From NCBI GenBank assembly GCA_025765595.1, contig JAIVFH010000184.1, positions 1 to 54,846 of the forward strand: a stretch of DNA of 54,846 bases, given 5' to 3'. The notes under the pieces are model-generated. The model made no database searches, was not told the origin of the DNA, and saw only the letters and a list, made by a program, of their open reading frames with translations. Position numbers and translations under genes: made by a program. This document shows positions 32,749-43,696 of the stretch, piece after piece. The first letter of the stretch is position 1. Each line of letters starts with the position of its first letter. The DNA comes from Obelidium mucronatum. Its lineage: Eukaryota; Chytridiomycota; Chytridiomycetes; Chytridiales; Chytriomycetaceae.

Positions 32749-34368
32749 TTATTGTTTGTTCAAAGAAGAATTCTGCAAACACGCCTCGACGGCCGCGCGC
32801 GCTTCTTCGCGGCTCAGCGGCGCCACGTCAACGCCAAAGATGCGCGACATCAGCAAGCTGACAAGCCCCGCTTCGTTGTTGCTGAACGCGACTTGCAGCA
32901 ACGATCGGCCGCGAGACTGCTTCAGCCGCGACTCGGCTTTCGCCAGTGCATCAAGCAGCAATCGAAACATTTCGTCGCTTTCAAGACTCATTGCAGACAT
33001 GAGCAACGAGAACGGCGGCGTTTCGATCCGATAGTCCAACAACACCTTGACTACTTCTGTAAACCCCTTGTCAACTGCCCTCTTCAATCCTTGCCTCAAA
33101 TACTCATCATTGCAAGGCTTCCATAAAAGAGCCCGAAGAACGTCTGCAAACCCCCTTCCACAAGCGACAACGATACTGTTGAATCCAGGAGGGTGCAAGT
33201 CCACACGTGAATCCTTCACGAGTAATTCGACAACCTTGGCATGCCCGTTCGACACGCTTGATTTTATGGCAGCATTATTTTCCGCAGCTGGATTGACTCC
33301 AGGCTCTGCAAGCAATATTTGAACCACCTCCCAATGACCTTTAGAAGCAGCGTTTCGAATCCCATGGTTCTGAAAAGACGCGGGATCCGACCGCCCATCC
33401 TTCAACAGCAACTTGACAGTTTCTATCCTTCCAGACGCAGCCGCAAGTGCCAGCGCACTACTATCTTCAGCAGCCGGATCAACCCTCGGGTCCTTCAGCA
33501 ACATATCGACAATCTCGGTATGCCCACAATCCGCCGCCGTTCGAATCACAGAATTCTCACCAACAGCCGGATCCACCCTCCCCATCTCCAACAACTCCTT
33601 CACAAGCCCCAACCTCTTCTTATTCAACAAGGACAATACCAAATAATTATCATTAGCTGAAGGATCCACCCTCTCATCCGCCAACAACAAATCCACAGTC
33701 TCCCAATGCTCATGATCACACGCCCACCGCATACACAGATTCTGCTGCGCAGTTGGATCAATCCTTGGATCCGCCAACAACAACTTCACAACATCCACAT
33801 ATTCCAGATCCGGCGTCGATGCAATCGCATAGTGCTTTTGATCCGTCGGATCTACATCCGGATGCCCAATCAGCAGTTTCACAACTTCATAATACCCTGT
33901 CCGCGCTGCCCATCGGAACGCCCTGTTTTCCTGGGATTGAATCGGGAAGCCTTCGGAGAGGAGTTGGTTGATGATGCGCAGCGCTGTTTCGTTGGGCATT
34001 CGCCATCGCGAGTAACACATGAGGTTTAAGGTTAGGTCTGTTACTTGGAACACTTGTTTCCAGTTGGGTTCGCTTAGGATTTGTCGGTAGAGTGATACCT
34101 TGTAGCTGAAGGGGAGGGCGAGCCATTTGTCGCCACGTAGTTGTTCGGTGTCAAGGTATTCCCATAGGTCTGTGCATGTGGGCTGGAATGTCGAGTATTG
34201 GAACAGAATGTGTAGGCGTGCGAATTTCGTGTTGTTGTGGAGGAGTTGTGCAAACAGTGACTTTGAGGCGAATATTACGGTTCTCAAGATCATTGGGTCG
34301 ATGGGGAGATAGAAGAGAATGGCGTGGCGGATCTCATTGGGGCAGCGGAATATCGGTGGGGTTTGCAT
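32749..34368 (-). CDS. F-box-like / ankyrin-repeat protein
   Basis: A 539-residue single-exon frame from the ATG at 34368. The N-terminus (PNEIRHAILFYLPIDPMILR) resembles an F-box. From about residue 150 there are nine or more ankyrin-type repeats with a diverged, lineage-specific consensus: VVKLLLxDPRVDPxAxxNxAIxxAxxxGH. The DPRVDP turn recurs in place of the usual loop, which suggests recent internal duplication of the repeats. Such proteins may serve as SCF substrate adaptors; partners are unknown. Families of this kind are often expanded in chytrid and other early-diverging fungal genomes. It lies directly upstream of MSH1 on the same strand. Confidence 0.82.
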   Translation of the reverse strand: MQTPPIFRCPNEIRHAILFYLPIDPMILRTVIFASKSLFAQLLHNNTKFARLHILFQYSTFQPTCTDLWEYLDTEQLRGDKWLALPFSYKVSLYRQILSEPNWKQVFQVTDLTLNLMCYSRWRMPNETALRIINQLLSEGFPIQSQENRAFRWAARTGYYEVVKLLIGHPDVDPTDQKHYAIASTPDLEYVDVVKLLLADPRIDPTAQQNLCMRWACDHEHWETVDLLLADERVDPSANDNYLVLSLLNKKRLGLVKELLEMGRVDPAVGENSVIRTAADCGHTEIVDMLLKDPRVDPAAEDSSALALAAASGRIETVKLLLKDGRSDPASFQNHGIRNAASKGHWEVVQILLAEPGVNPAAENNAAIKSSVSNGHAKVVELLVKDSRVDLHPPGFNSIVVACGRGFADVLRALLWKPCNDEYLRQGLKRAVDKGFTEVVKVLLDYRIETPPFSLLMSAMSLESDEMFRLLLDALAKAESRLKQSRGRSLLQVAFSNNEAGLVSLLMSRIFGVDVAPLSREEARAAVEACLQNSSLNKQ

Positions 34369-34752
34369 TGAGCCTGTGTCTTGCTTTTTTGTATTTGTTT
34401 TCTAATTTGGTGATGAGTTTATTTGCGAATTTGGTCAAATTTGTGCTGCTGGCCGCAGGCCCTACCAAAATTGATTTTTTGGTCAAATTTGGTCGAAAAC
34501 ATCCATTTCCTAACCAATCCTTTATTCAATCCCAACCAAAACCAAAATATATACTGACCAAATTATACCTCACCTCCAAATTGGTCCCGACCCCTTCCAG
34601 ACCCTCTCGACCCAACCTGACCCAACCTGACCCAACACTTCAAGAGCACCCGACTGACCCTGACCCCTTCCAGACCACAGTCACTGTCTAAATCCCTTTC
34701 CAGCCCGGCTACAGTCCACTAGCATTGAAAAGTTGGATAGCCAGTTGCGGAT
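34369..34752. repeat. Intergenic with short direct repeats
   Basis: GACCCCTTCCAGACC occurs at 34589-34603 and 34662-34676. CCCAACCTGA is tandem at 34611-34630. A TTTGGTCAAATTT block occurs twice between 34430 and 34500. No gene is supported. The region is upstream of the ankyrin gene. Confidence 0.6.
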
Positions 34753-35690
34753 TTACCTTAAATCAATCAAATTTAGTGATGTCCGAACGTAAAATACTGA
34801 AACGCTAACCTCAGACTGACTTGGAGCAAAGAAGACATTGGGCTCCGCTCCCAAGATGTAGAACTTGTAGCCGGAGCTCCGCCAAACAAGAACCACTTTG
34901 GTGAAGCCGCTGTCGCGAGAGAACCAGTCGACCTTGTAAGCAACTAGTCCGGAAATAGACGCCGTATGTTTCAAGGCAGCCTCCAGCTGCAGCGATCCGC
35001 CTTGGCCCCAGATTCGACTTCCTTAAACACTGCGGCGATGTGGAATTCCTTCAACGCGGCACAGTCCTCGACAAAGTCCTGCTGCTGTTGGCAAGAGTGG
35101 CTTGCCTCGAAAGATTTGAACAGAACCAGCGCAGCGCGCTGCTCAAGGCTTCGCCGCCGCAGCCGTATAACGTAAGGAACTTATCAAGAGAGGTGCTGCA
35201 GCGGAAAGAGTGAGGGGGGTGGGTGTTGGATTTGGGAAGTGAAAAACGAAAAACAGTTCCACGCACCTGCCAACATCGACCATACCGACTTCAGCAGAGA
35301 AGCAAGAGTGACGTCTTTATGAGAGCCACCCTGTGTGATAAGAGGCAGAATGAATTTATGGAAGGCAAGTGAAACATAATTATTTGGGGGAGGAGGGAGT
35401 GAAACAGAATTTAAAATAAAACAAACCGGAACAAGCGGAAGCGATTTGAGGCCCGTATGGGAACCCATTGGGGCCTTGGGTGGCTCATTGGTGATGGGTG
35501 GCTGGCGAGCGGATGTTGTTTTTTGAATCTTTTTTACTTTTTCCTTTCCACCGTCTTCCGGAAACAGATAAGAAACCACCGAAAAGACTACAAAAGAACA
35601 AAAGCGTATATTAACCACCAGGGTGATAGCAAAATAGGCCTTTGTTTGTTTTTTGCAATCCGCTGTCCTTTGTAAATCCCTTGTCTCATA
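34753..35690 (-). CDS. Unrecognised gene, several exons, frame uncertain
   Basis: Coding-like segments on the minus strand read, in order, around 35580-35430 (SYLFPEDGGKEKVKK), 35334-35270 (GGSHKDVTLASLLKS), 35185-35040 (TSLDKFLTLYGCGGEAL, then LFKSFEASHSCQQQQDFVED) and 35000-34753 (TASISGLVAYKVDWFSRDSG, ending in TAA). GT and AG sites fit between the first three. Two changes of frame (near 35130 in a GC run and near 35010 in a GGGG run) cannot be explained by introns and would each be cured by one extra base. I do not recognise the protein. It may be a real gene with consensus errors or a young pseudogene. Confidence 0.35.
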
Positions 35691-35699
35691 TTATCCGAA

Positions 35700-36480
35700 A
35701 CCCCAGGGAATACCTGTCTAAAAAACCGTTTCCGGCTAAGTTACGCGCTCAAACAGATGATAAGTACTGATAATATTGCAATACTGACTGTTGCCTTGTT
35801 GGGTTGCGATTGTAAGTCACTCAAAAGGGGCACTGAGCCCAACTTGAAGACTATTCTCCCACGTTCTGCTTGAGACGGTGATAATAATTGTCCAATCCTT
35901 ACATTAATGACTTATTATAACATATAAAATCACGATCTGGCGTTTTGTTTTCTCACTTTAGTTGTCTCAATACTTCGATGAGAGTCTTGTTGGTTGACTG
36001 TTGAAGTAAGATAGCCAATCAACGGCAACATCAATACAGCTAAAACAAATCTTACCAGTTATTTATATACCATCAAAAGAGTTGACTGCCGCAGTATTAG
36101 CGTTCTGGGACCAATATTTATGGACATGATCAACTGTGTATATCAAACATCACGCTCCTCACACGGAATAGTTAAAGCTACAACTCTCAAACTTTCAGCT
36201 ACTCATTGAAATATATTATCGATTGATTTCTGAAAGTTTCAGGCGTCGATTTTGAGTGGTTAGAAACTTTTTTTATTGGGTTTCTGAGGCTAATAACACA
36301 GTCAACCAGATGAAAATAAAACAATCTCCACCGCAAAGGCTATCTTTATTTGTTTTCTAATGACTTTGTAGAATGGCATCAACGTGGACTCTGCGGAAGC
36401 TCCACTGACTCCGCGTTTTTGAACAACACAGGCCAGTTGAAGGATACGCCCAATTTCAAATAGTACCGTCTTCTATTGAA
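35700..36480. other. AT-rich intergenic, no gene seen
   Basis: About 780 AT-rich bases with no open frame of note on either strand and no repeat that I can define. Confidence 0.55.
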
Positions 36481-36493
36481 CATTTTTCTTTAT

Positions 36494-38860
36494 TTAAACT
36501 TGTTTACTAGAACTAAAACAAGGAATGGAACTGCCATTGGGATGAACGAAAGTATGGCCACTATGTTGATTGAGAACATTGCCGGCAGCAAAGTACTTTA
36601 CAGTCTTGAACAAACTATGGAAACCATCGCGACAATGTGCCTTTGGATGGCCAGATCCATTTTTCGGAAGATGGCAACAATGACAGCTTGCTGCCTCTGA
36701 TTGCTTTCCTTTTGGTAGTCTGCATCGCGCTGGAACCGATTTCAAAATGGGAACTGGAACAGCAGCCGTAATTTCGGTCATAGATTCGGAAACTTGACCT
36801 TAAGCAACAACGGCGAAAGGATTCGGGAGCGGTACGCTACTATTTGCAACAGATTCTTTGAGTATCTCTTGCACCTTCGCTGGGGTAGATTTATGCCATT
36901 GCGGTTTCAATTCAGATACCATTTGTTGCAGAATCCATGAAACTACGCATTGCTGCTGTTGGCACAAATTTAATTGCAGATGTTTGCGTCATGGCAATGT
37001 TGAAAGCTTCGATTTTCCGATGTTTTGAAGCTATATTCTTGAAATTGAACTCAGAGGGATTGCGTAAAAACTGGGAGCTCCAAGTATGGGAAGTTGTCGC
37101 TTTTTCGACGGTGGTGTTGCCTTGAGCGAATCCGAAACTGGTGTAATAGTCCTGGCTTGAGGTGATTGGCGGGAAGCGTTTGGGGGCGTTTTTGGAGTTG
37201 GAGCTGCAGTTATTGAAGCTGAAAGTCAACCAAGTTTCCAAATGGCGCCGGTCAACAAAGCGCAAAGCAGCTGTTGATTCTTCCAAAGACTTCTTTCCTT
37301 GAACAGACCGGCTGTCGGAGGCACAGACAGTGAACACTGTTTTAAAAACAGTCTGGTGCTCATTAACGGTCAAGCTCTTGGCACTTTTGAACGCTTTCGT
37401 CCAACATCATGTGTTTCGAAAGTACAGTCTTGATTGAGTCCAAAAGTACCATTTCCTTGAGCATCACGGGTTTCACGAACATCAGCGAGAAGGTATTGAT
37501 TGACATCAATTGAGTAGAGTCCACAAATGGCGACTTTGAACCCTTGGAACTATCCAAAGCACAGTTGTTAGAATTTGTAAACAAAGACAAATGATAAGGA
37601 ACACACATTCAACCCATCAGATCCAATAAGTGTGGTGCCTCTTTCGATTCCAACTCTAAAAGCGCTTTGCTTAACCGCTTTACGCATGATCTCTTCTTCC
37701 TGGAGCTCTGGTGAGCCATGATTTTAAAAAAAAAACTCTAAATAAACGGAAGATACTGCGATAATTGAAAATAAACGGAAAATACCGCGATAGTTGACCT
37801 CAATGTTCCGAAACGGAACAGAATTTCCAAACTTCATGACAGCATTGTAGAAATCGGTGTCAACGGCTGTTGAAGCACCTATGAGTCGAAAAGGGAGATC
37901 TATCGAAAGTTATAAATGTAAGTACAACATAACACTTGTAGCATACAAGTACCATCTCGTTGATCGGCAGTAAGATGCCGGAAGTCCCACGGAGCTGGCG
38001 GCACTATAGGTAATTGTGACCTGATCCTTTCCGCGGTTTTCTTTGAATTCCTGATAAAATCCACGCAAGTGGCCCGGTTCTCGCGATTGCTAACAATTTT
38101 GTAGCGTTGAGACATCAAATAGAACTTGCTGGACCAATCTTGAACGAGTCTAACAGAGTGGAATTGGTGTTTGAGTTCTTGGCAAGGATTGAACAGCAAT
38201 ATTGAACTCACCTCACATCGCCCTAGCCCTTGTGTTCGAATAGGTTTTCCGCAACCACGCAAAGACAAAGCAATGATAATGGTAGAGTGAAGCAGGATCA
38301 TGCGCATACACACGAAAACAAGCCGTGTATTCGCTGGGTTGAAGCGGAAACCAGTCATGGTTCAGTGTTGGATTTGGAACTGGCTTTTGCGTAACCAACG
38401 CTGCGTAACCAACGCATTAGGTGGCACAAACAGCCGCTCAAGCATGTGCTTCAAGTTCATACTCGCCAATCTTGTCAGGGACCTGCGTTAATGTGATTAA
38501 AACAATGAAACGGCAACAATGCGCAACTCACAAACTGGCTCTGAGTATAATAAAGTGCTTGAACAAGCGCATTGAACTTGTCCTGGGGCAGTTTACAGCC
38601 CTTCAGGTACTGTTGGAGTTTTTCGAAGAACAAACCGTTGGCATTGGGAGTTGCAGCAAGCCATACTTCGACGGATGCGATGGAAACGGTGGTGGCAGCG
38701 GTTTCGAGACTCATTGGTGGCGTTGTGATGGCGCTGGCGGCGGTGGTGGCGAGTTGAGTGTACTTGTGTGCTGTGACTGCCTTTTTTGGTCGAAAATGAG
38801 TCTGTGTGCTGCCTCCAGCACATTGACTGCCGGAAAAATTGTTAGCACATTTGTGAGAAC
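36494..38860 (-). pseudogene. Unrecognised multi-exon gene with broken frame
   Basis: Consecutive minus-strand segments look coding and are separated by plausible introns: 38860-38540 (LFFEKLQQYLKGCKLPQDKF), 38480-38220 (ERLFVPPNALVTQ, then NHDWFPLQPSEYTACFRVYA), 38150-37955 (LVQDWSSKFYLMSQRYKIV), 37905-37800 (VDTDFYNAVMKFGNSVPFRN), 37720-37610 and 37560-36900 (VAICGLYSIDVNQYLLADVR, then HQTVFKTVFTVCASDSRS). The frame is broken by a perfect 14-bp tandem duplication at 38388-38415 and by apparent single-base losses in A-runs near 38785 and 37390. Removing these gives a coherent protein of perhaps 650 residues, but I know no family for it. The 3' part (36900-36494) is least certain. Confidence 0.4.
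38388..38415. repeat. 14-bp perfect tandem duplication
   Basis: TGCGTAACCAACGC occurs twice in direct succession inside a coding-like segment of the unrecognised minus-strand gene. Deleting one copy restores an open frame from LFVPPNALVTQ into KPVPNPTLNHDW. Confidence 0.9.
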
Positions 38861-39123
38861 AGTGTGGTTTATTTTGATGTATTCATAAAGATAGAAACTG
38901 GAGATTTCTAAATATCAATCCAGCACTGCAGTAATCAGAACTTGCAAAGGAAAAAAAAGGAGCAACTCGGTACACAACCAACCAACCAAACAACGAACAC
39001 CCAGCACACTGCATATCATAGAAGTTCCGCAGAAACAATAAAAACCGTTCAACACATCCCACTTTCCGTAATCTTAGAATCCCACCATTCACATTTAACA
39101 AAAAAATCTCTTTCCGCCCCCAT

Positions 39124-41206
39124 TCACCACATGCTCAACTCATCTTCCTTTTCTGAATCCTTCCCTTGCTCCCGCGCCAACATCAAAGCTTCAAACTCCA
39201 AGCGCAAAATATTCTCTGGGATACCAATCTCTCTAACTCTAAAAGCCTCCCATTCAGCGTCTACAGATGAATCACCTAGTGTCTCACTACTCTGGCGACG
39301 TCCTTCACCCTCTTCTTCCTCCTCCTCCTCTCCACTTTCGACATCCTTCTCCTTTTCTCCACTCCAACGACGAGTTCTGGACTCCCCAGCCGCAACCCAC
39401 CCAACAACAGTCCCAGCTTCACTCCCCTCATCCCCATTTTCACTTCCTCCACTAGTAGTACTCTCCGGAGGACCAACCAAAGAAACATCACTTGTGCCCC
39501 ACAACTGGGCTTCCTCCACATCCAAATCCAAATCCATGAAACTAAGCTGCCCTTCTTCCTCCTCAGTCGCCAAATCACTTTCACTTGCAGTAGTAGTAGC
39601 AGTAGCAGCAGCAGCAGTACGTGTTCCCATCACGTCCGTCATGGCTGTCACATCAATACTCACATCCCCACCCTCCATAATCAACAGCTCCGGAGTCACT
39701 CCAACAAAAGAAGTTGGTTCGGGGACACCCAGCGCCCGTTTATGCGCCAACAAGCCGTTCTGGAACCCACTTGGAGGACCGTAAATCAAACCATATGGCG
39801 AAGTCGGTGGTGGACTCGTTGCTGCTGCTGCTGCGGTCGTTGACGTTGATTTTGTCGCGTTTCTTTCGATTCTCGATTTGGAAAGCAAACTGGACGTTGT
39901 ATAACTTCTCGTCATTCGGTTTGTGTCTGCCGCAGACAAAGTAGAAGTAGTAGAGAGAAAAACGGCGGCCTTGGCTGAAACACGAGCAATCGCACGGAGG
40001 AGGAGGACAGTACTGCTCACGTTGATGGACGTGATTTCCGAGGTTGCAAACGAGTTGACTTGGTATTCGTTGGGGAATAGGTACGGGAGGGTATGCGCTT
40101 CACCCGATTCAACACAGAAACGGACGTAGCTGCGGAGGAACTTGAGTTCCTCTCTCAAAGAGTCAGGGAGGATGGTTTTTGATGCTGTAGAGACAAGAGA
40201 TTGAATAGTGGAGACGAGAGTGTTGATCAGTTGCATTAAGCCTGACAAATGATTGACGGTAATCTCCTGTGTGTGTGTTTGTTTGTTTTTGTATTATTAA
40301 TACCAGCGAATCGAATCACTCACAAGCCCACAAAAATGTCCAATTTAGAGGATTCCTTACCCTATCAGATAGCACTTCAACCAACAGATTTCTTGAAGCC
40401 AAATCGAGGTTCAGGGGTGAAATAGCTCTAATAAAAACGGCGTCGGAAGTCTCTTGTTGTTGCTTCAACGACAGCAACGATGGCAATCTGAACATATCAA
40501 CGACACGAGAAACTTGCTCCGTCGTCCACTGCGAAGCGGCAGTAAGCACCGCAGTCGGAGCAGACTCAGCGGCAGATTGCTTCTTCTTCTTTGGCGCGCC
40601 GGCCTTCTTCTTTGGGCGTTGCGTCTCTGGCTTCGCCATGAGCTGCATGAAAGCCTTGATGTCAGCGTCCATGGCGGCGCAGTGCTGCTCGAGCATGACA
40701 ATGTCTGATTTGCTGTAGACGACGCCGTCGACGGCAATGGAGTCCTGCGCGTCGAGCAGCGCCTTTGCGGCCGCAGCAAAGAGCACCAGCGCCGGGATTG
40801 CGAGCGCAAGCACGGCAGGTGGGCTGCTTCCTCCGTCGCTGCTGCGTTTTCCGCGCGGGACCGATGCGCTGACGATGGTTGCCGCTGGCGCGGCGGCGGC
40901 GGCGGGAGGCACGGCAGGGCTCGAAGGACCCGGAGACACATTCGAAGCCACAGCCGAAGCCACGCCCGCCGGCCGCTTCAGCGCCGCCGGCCACGCGGCG
41001 GCGGCGCCGACGGCGAGCACCAGCGGCTTGTTTCCGCTCGCGCCGAACTTGGCCGTGTTGCGGCGCAGCGGCGGCAGCGGCAGGCGCGCCGCTGTTGACT
41101 TGGCCGCCGTCTGCGTGGCGCTGGCGCTGGCGCTGCGTCCGAGGCCCGCGAGCGACGGCGACAGCGACTGCGACAAGGACCGGCCGATGCTGAGACGGGT
41201 TTCCAT
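39124..41206 (-). CDS. Ala/Ser-rich protein with one predicted membrane span, unrecognised
   Basis: Two exons (41206-40361, 40266-39124; 94-nt intron) join in frame to about 663 residues. The first 130 residues are low-complexity (Ser, Ala, Pro, Arg) and encoded by very GC-rich DNA. A hydrophobic stretch (PPAVLALAIPALVLFAAAAK) may span a membrane or anchor it. A Lys-rich patch (RPKKKAGAPKKKK) follows. The stretch across the splice (VLSDREITVNHLSGLMQLIN... and SLREELKFLRSYVRFCVESG) is helical and looks like the conserved core. The C-terminal third is acidic and disordered with a Glu run. I recognise no family. It is divergent from FRA10AC1, 40 bp between start codons. Confidence 0.72.
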
Positions 41207-41246
41207 TTGCGATGTTGTTTTTCGATTTGCAGAAGTTGAAAAATAA
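41207..41246. promoter_or_regulatory. 40-bp space between divergent start codons
   Basis: The only non-coding DNA between the 663-residue protein (minus) and FRA10AC1 (plus). Core promoters for each gene must overlap the other's 5' UTR or coding region. There is no TATA box. Confidence 0.5.
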
Positions 41247-42297
41247 ATGCAGTCAACGTATCTCAAGCTGCCCACTGTCTCCAAGCAGTCGTCAGTGTTT
41301 CGCCAGGAGCTATCGGGTCTCAATGCGTATGAGAAGCACATCAAGTTTGTCAATGAATACACAAAGTTTTACGGAGACAGTCAACAGCATCAGCAGCCCC
41401 AAAGGCCCGCAGTCTCAGAAGTCGATATACTCAAACAAAACCACCAGCTGCGATACTCTATATAATTTATCTGCCTTTGTTTCTTTCCCTGCCTCTAATT
41501 CCATGTTTTTCGACTTCTCCAGATTCTTACGCGAAGACTCAAACTCCTCATCCACTTGGGAACACCGAATCGCAAAGAAATACTACGACAAACTCTTCAA
41601 AGAGTTCGCAATCACAGATCTCTCGCGCTACAAGGAAGGCAAAGTAGCTCTCCGATGGCGAACCAAACGAGAAGTTGTTGGTGGGATTGGTCAATTCACG
41701 TGTGCCAACTTGAAATGCACACATCGTGAGCCGTACATGCCTTCAAATCCTGCCGCAAATTTTGTACATCCGTCTGGAAAAAAGAATCATCAACCTGATT
41801 TACGGTCATGGGAAGTCAATTTTGCTTACAGAGAGGGTGGGGAACATAAGAATGCTTTGGTCAAGATTCGATTGTGTCCTGAATGCTCTTATATGCTCAA
41901 CTACAAGAAAATGAAAGAGAAGGAGCAAGAAGCAGTAGCGGAAAGAGAAAAGGAGGCGGTGGAGCTGAAACGAAAACGGAAGGACAAAAAGTCAAAGAAG
42001 AAGCGTTCCTCTGCTCAAAGCGACTCTGCTTCAGATGACGAAACGAAAAAGAAAAAGTCGCGTAACTCGTCAAAGAAAAAGAGACATGATGGAGATGACG
42101 ATGATGCTGCTGATAAAGACTCATCGGAAGAATCAGATGGTGGGGAATCTGTTCAAGAACCCTCGACTGCATCAACGTCGGCGCCAGCAGCGAGTCTGGC
42201 GGCTCAGATATGGGGAGCTCCGCAAACTCTGGAAACAGAAAAATCAAAGGATGAAGAAATGGACGACTTCTTCAACGACATCTTCAATCAAGAGTGA
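41247..42297 (+). CDS. FRA10AC1: FRA10AC1 family protein
   Basis: Two exons (41247-41446, 41523-42297) give about 324 residues. The N-terminal block GLNAYEKHIKFVNEYTKFYG and the core (WEHRIAKKYYDKLFKEFAIT, DLSRYKEGKVALRWRTKREV, GQFTCANLKC, SWEVNFAYREGGEHKNALVK, LCPECSYMLNYKK) are diagnostic of FRA10AC1, a nuclear protein found with late spliceosomes. Two CxxxxC/CxxC pairs suggest a zinc knuckle. The tail is Lys-rich then acidic and ends FFNDIFNQE. The intron would start with GC, not GT (CCACCA/GCTGCG), and end TCTCCAG; this is the only joint that keeps the family sequence. The stop is 8 bp from the stop of the convergent aminotransferase. Confidence 0.9.
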
Positions 42298-42305
42298 CAT
42301 TCATT

Positions 42306-43659
42306 CTACAATACTTGCTTCAATAAAGAACACAGCCTCGCGCACCCATCAAGCAACTTTTCCCTTTCATAAAATGCAAACGTCAATCTCAAGCAATTAG
42401 CATTCTCCCCTTTTGGATCCACCGTAAACAGTCTCCCTGGAGCATATGACATTTTCACTCCAGTCACCTTCTTTCCACGATACAATCCATTATTCCTCCC
42501 TTGATTTGCTTCTTGAATCTCAAAGGCGTCATGACCCTTTGGAAGGATCACCCAGATGAAGAATCCACCTTCCGGCCTCTCAAACTCAACACAAGCCGGG
42601 AAATTCTTGGCCAAATAGTCACACATGGAATTCATCCGTTCAGCATACACTTGTTTCAACATCTCCAAGTGATTCTTCAATCCACCCAACCGCATCGCAT
42701 TCAAGACCAAACCACTGACAATATGATTTGGACTTCCCCCTGAATTCATTATCCCACTTTTACTCAAGAAGGACATCATATGGGGACTCCCCTCAATCCA
42801 TCCAAGTCGCATTCCTGGAGCCATGATTTTCGAGAACGAGTTGTTGCTGATCACGTTTCCAAAATCAGATGATCCACGAGGATTATTCAAAGTTTCCGAT
42901 AGATCCAGAGAAACAAGGCGTGGCGGTTGTGATGATTCTGCAGCCGTGGATAAGGGAAGGAGATTATAGACATCATCGCAGACAACCAGGACGTTATGCT
43001 TTCGCGCCAACGTCACAAGTTTTCGACGTCTTTCAAGGCTTGTCGTTCGGCCAGTTGGATTTGAGTACGTTGGCACAAGGTACATTAAGTACTTGAACCT
43101 GTGTGCATCGCCCTGCGCAACATCATCATTACAGCGGCTCGAGTCTGAAAGGAAAAAAGCCTCCAACTGATCCACATTGAGACCGTCGTGATCGGTGGGG
43201 ATGCTAACAAATTCTTGAGCCTTGAATCCATGATCCTCCAACACTTTAAGCGCCAAAAAGTAGGTAGGGTTTTCGATAATGATTTTGGTTTCATGCGTTG
43301 TGAATAGCGAGATGATATTGGAGAAGGACTGCGACGCGCCGGCTGTGATGGCGAGACAGTCTTGACGGATGGACGGGTCTTTGTATTCTTTTGCAAGGAA
43401 TTCTTGTAGTTGCTTGAGGAATTCTGTGTCTCCTAGTGCAGGTCTTGTGTGTGTTTTTTATGGGTTATTAAGTGTGGCTCCTTTGAGTGCAGTGATGGTA
43501 CCCGTATTGCATAAATGTGTAGTTTTGGTCAATGTCGGACCAGAAGGCGTTCGATGCCGCCGTCATAACGGCACTGGGCATCAAGTCCTTTCCTGGCGCA
43601 CCATACTGAAAGGCCACATAGTCAGGATCATCGGTGGAAAAGAGAGTCTTTGTGTTCAT
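42306..43659 (-). CDS. Class I/II PLP-dependent aminotransferase
   Basis: Two exons (43659-43502, 43443-42306; 58-nt intron) give 431 residues. Fold-type I features: FMQYGPALGDTEFLKQL at the substrate end, ITAGASQSFSNI, ENPTYFLALKVL, VPTYSNPTGRTTSLERR, VVCDDVYNLLP (PLP-binding Asp and Tyr), NSFSKIMAPGMRLGW with the Schiff-base Lys, and the C-terminal Arg region (CLRLTFAFYE). It is closest to the MocR/2-aminoadipate-type or YER152C-like aminotransferases of fungi. Substrates could be aromatic amino acids or 2-aminoadipate, and I cannot choose between them. The start is divergent from the Cys-rich gene with 37 bp between ATGs. The stop is TAG. Confidence 0.9.
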
Positions 43660-43696
43660 TTTCTGAATTTAAATCAGCGAAGACCCATAAAACCAA
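43660..43696. promoter_or_regulatory. 37-bp space between divergent start codons
   Basis: All the DNA between the aminotransferase and the Cys-rich protein starts. AT-rich, no TATA box visible. Promoter function is inferred from position. Confidence 0.5.
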
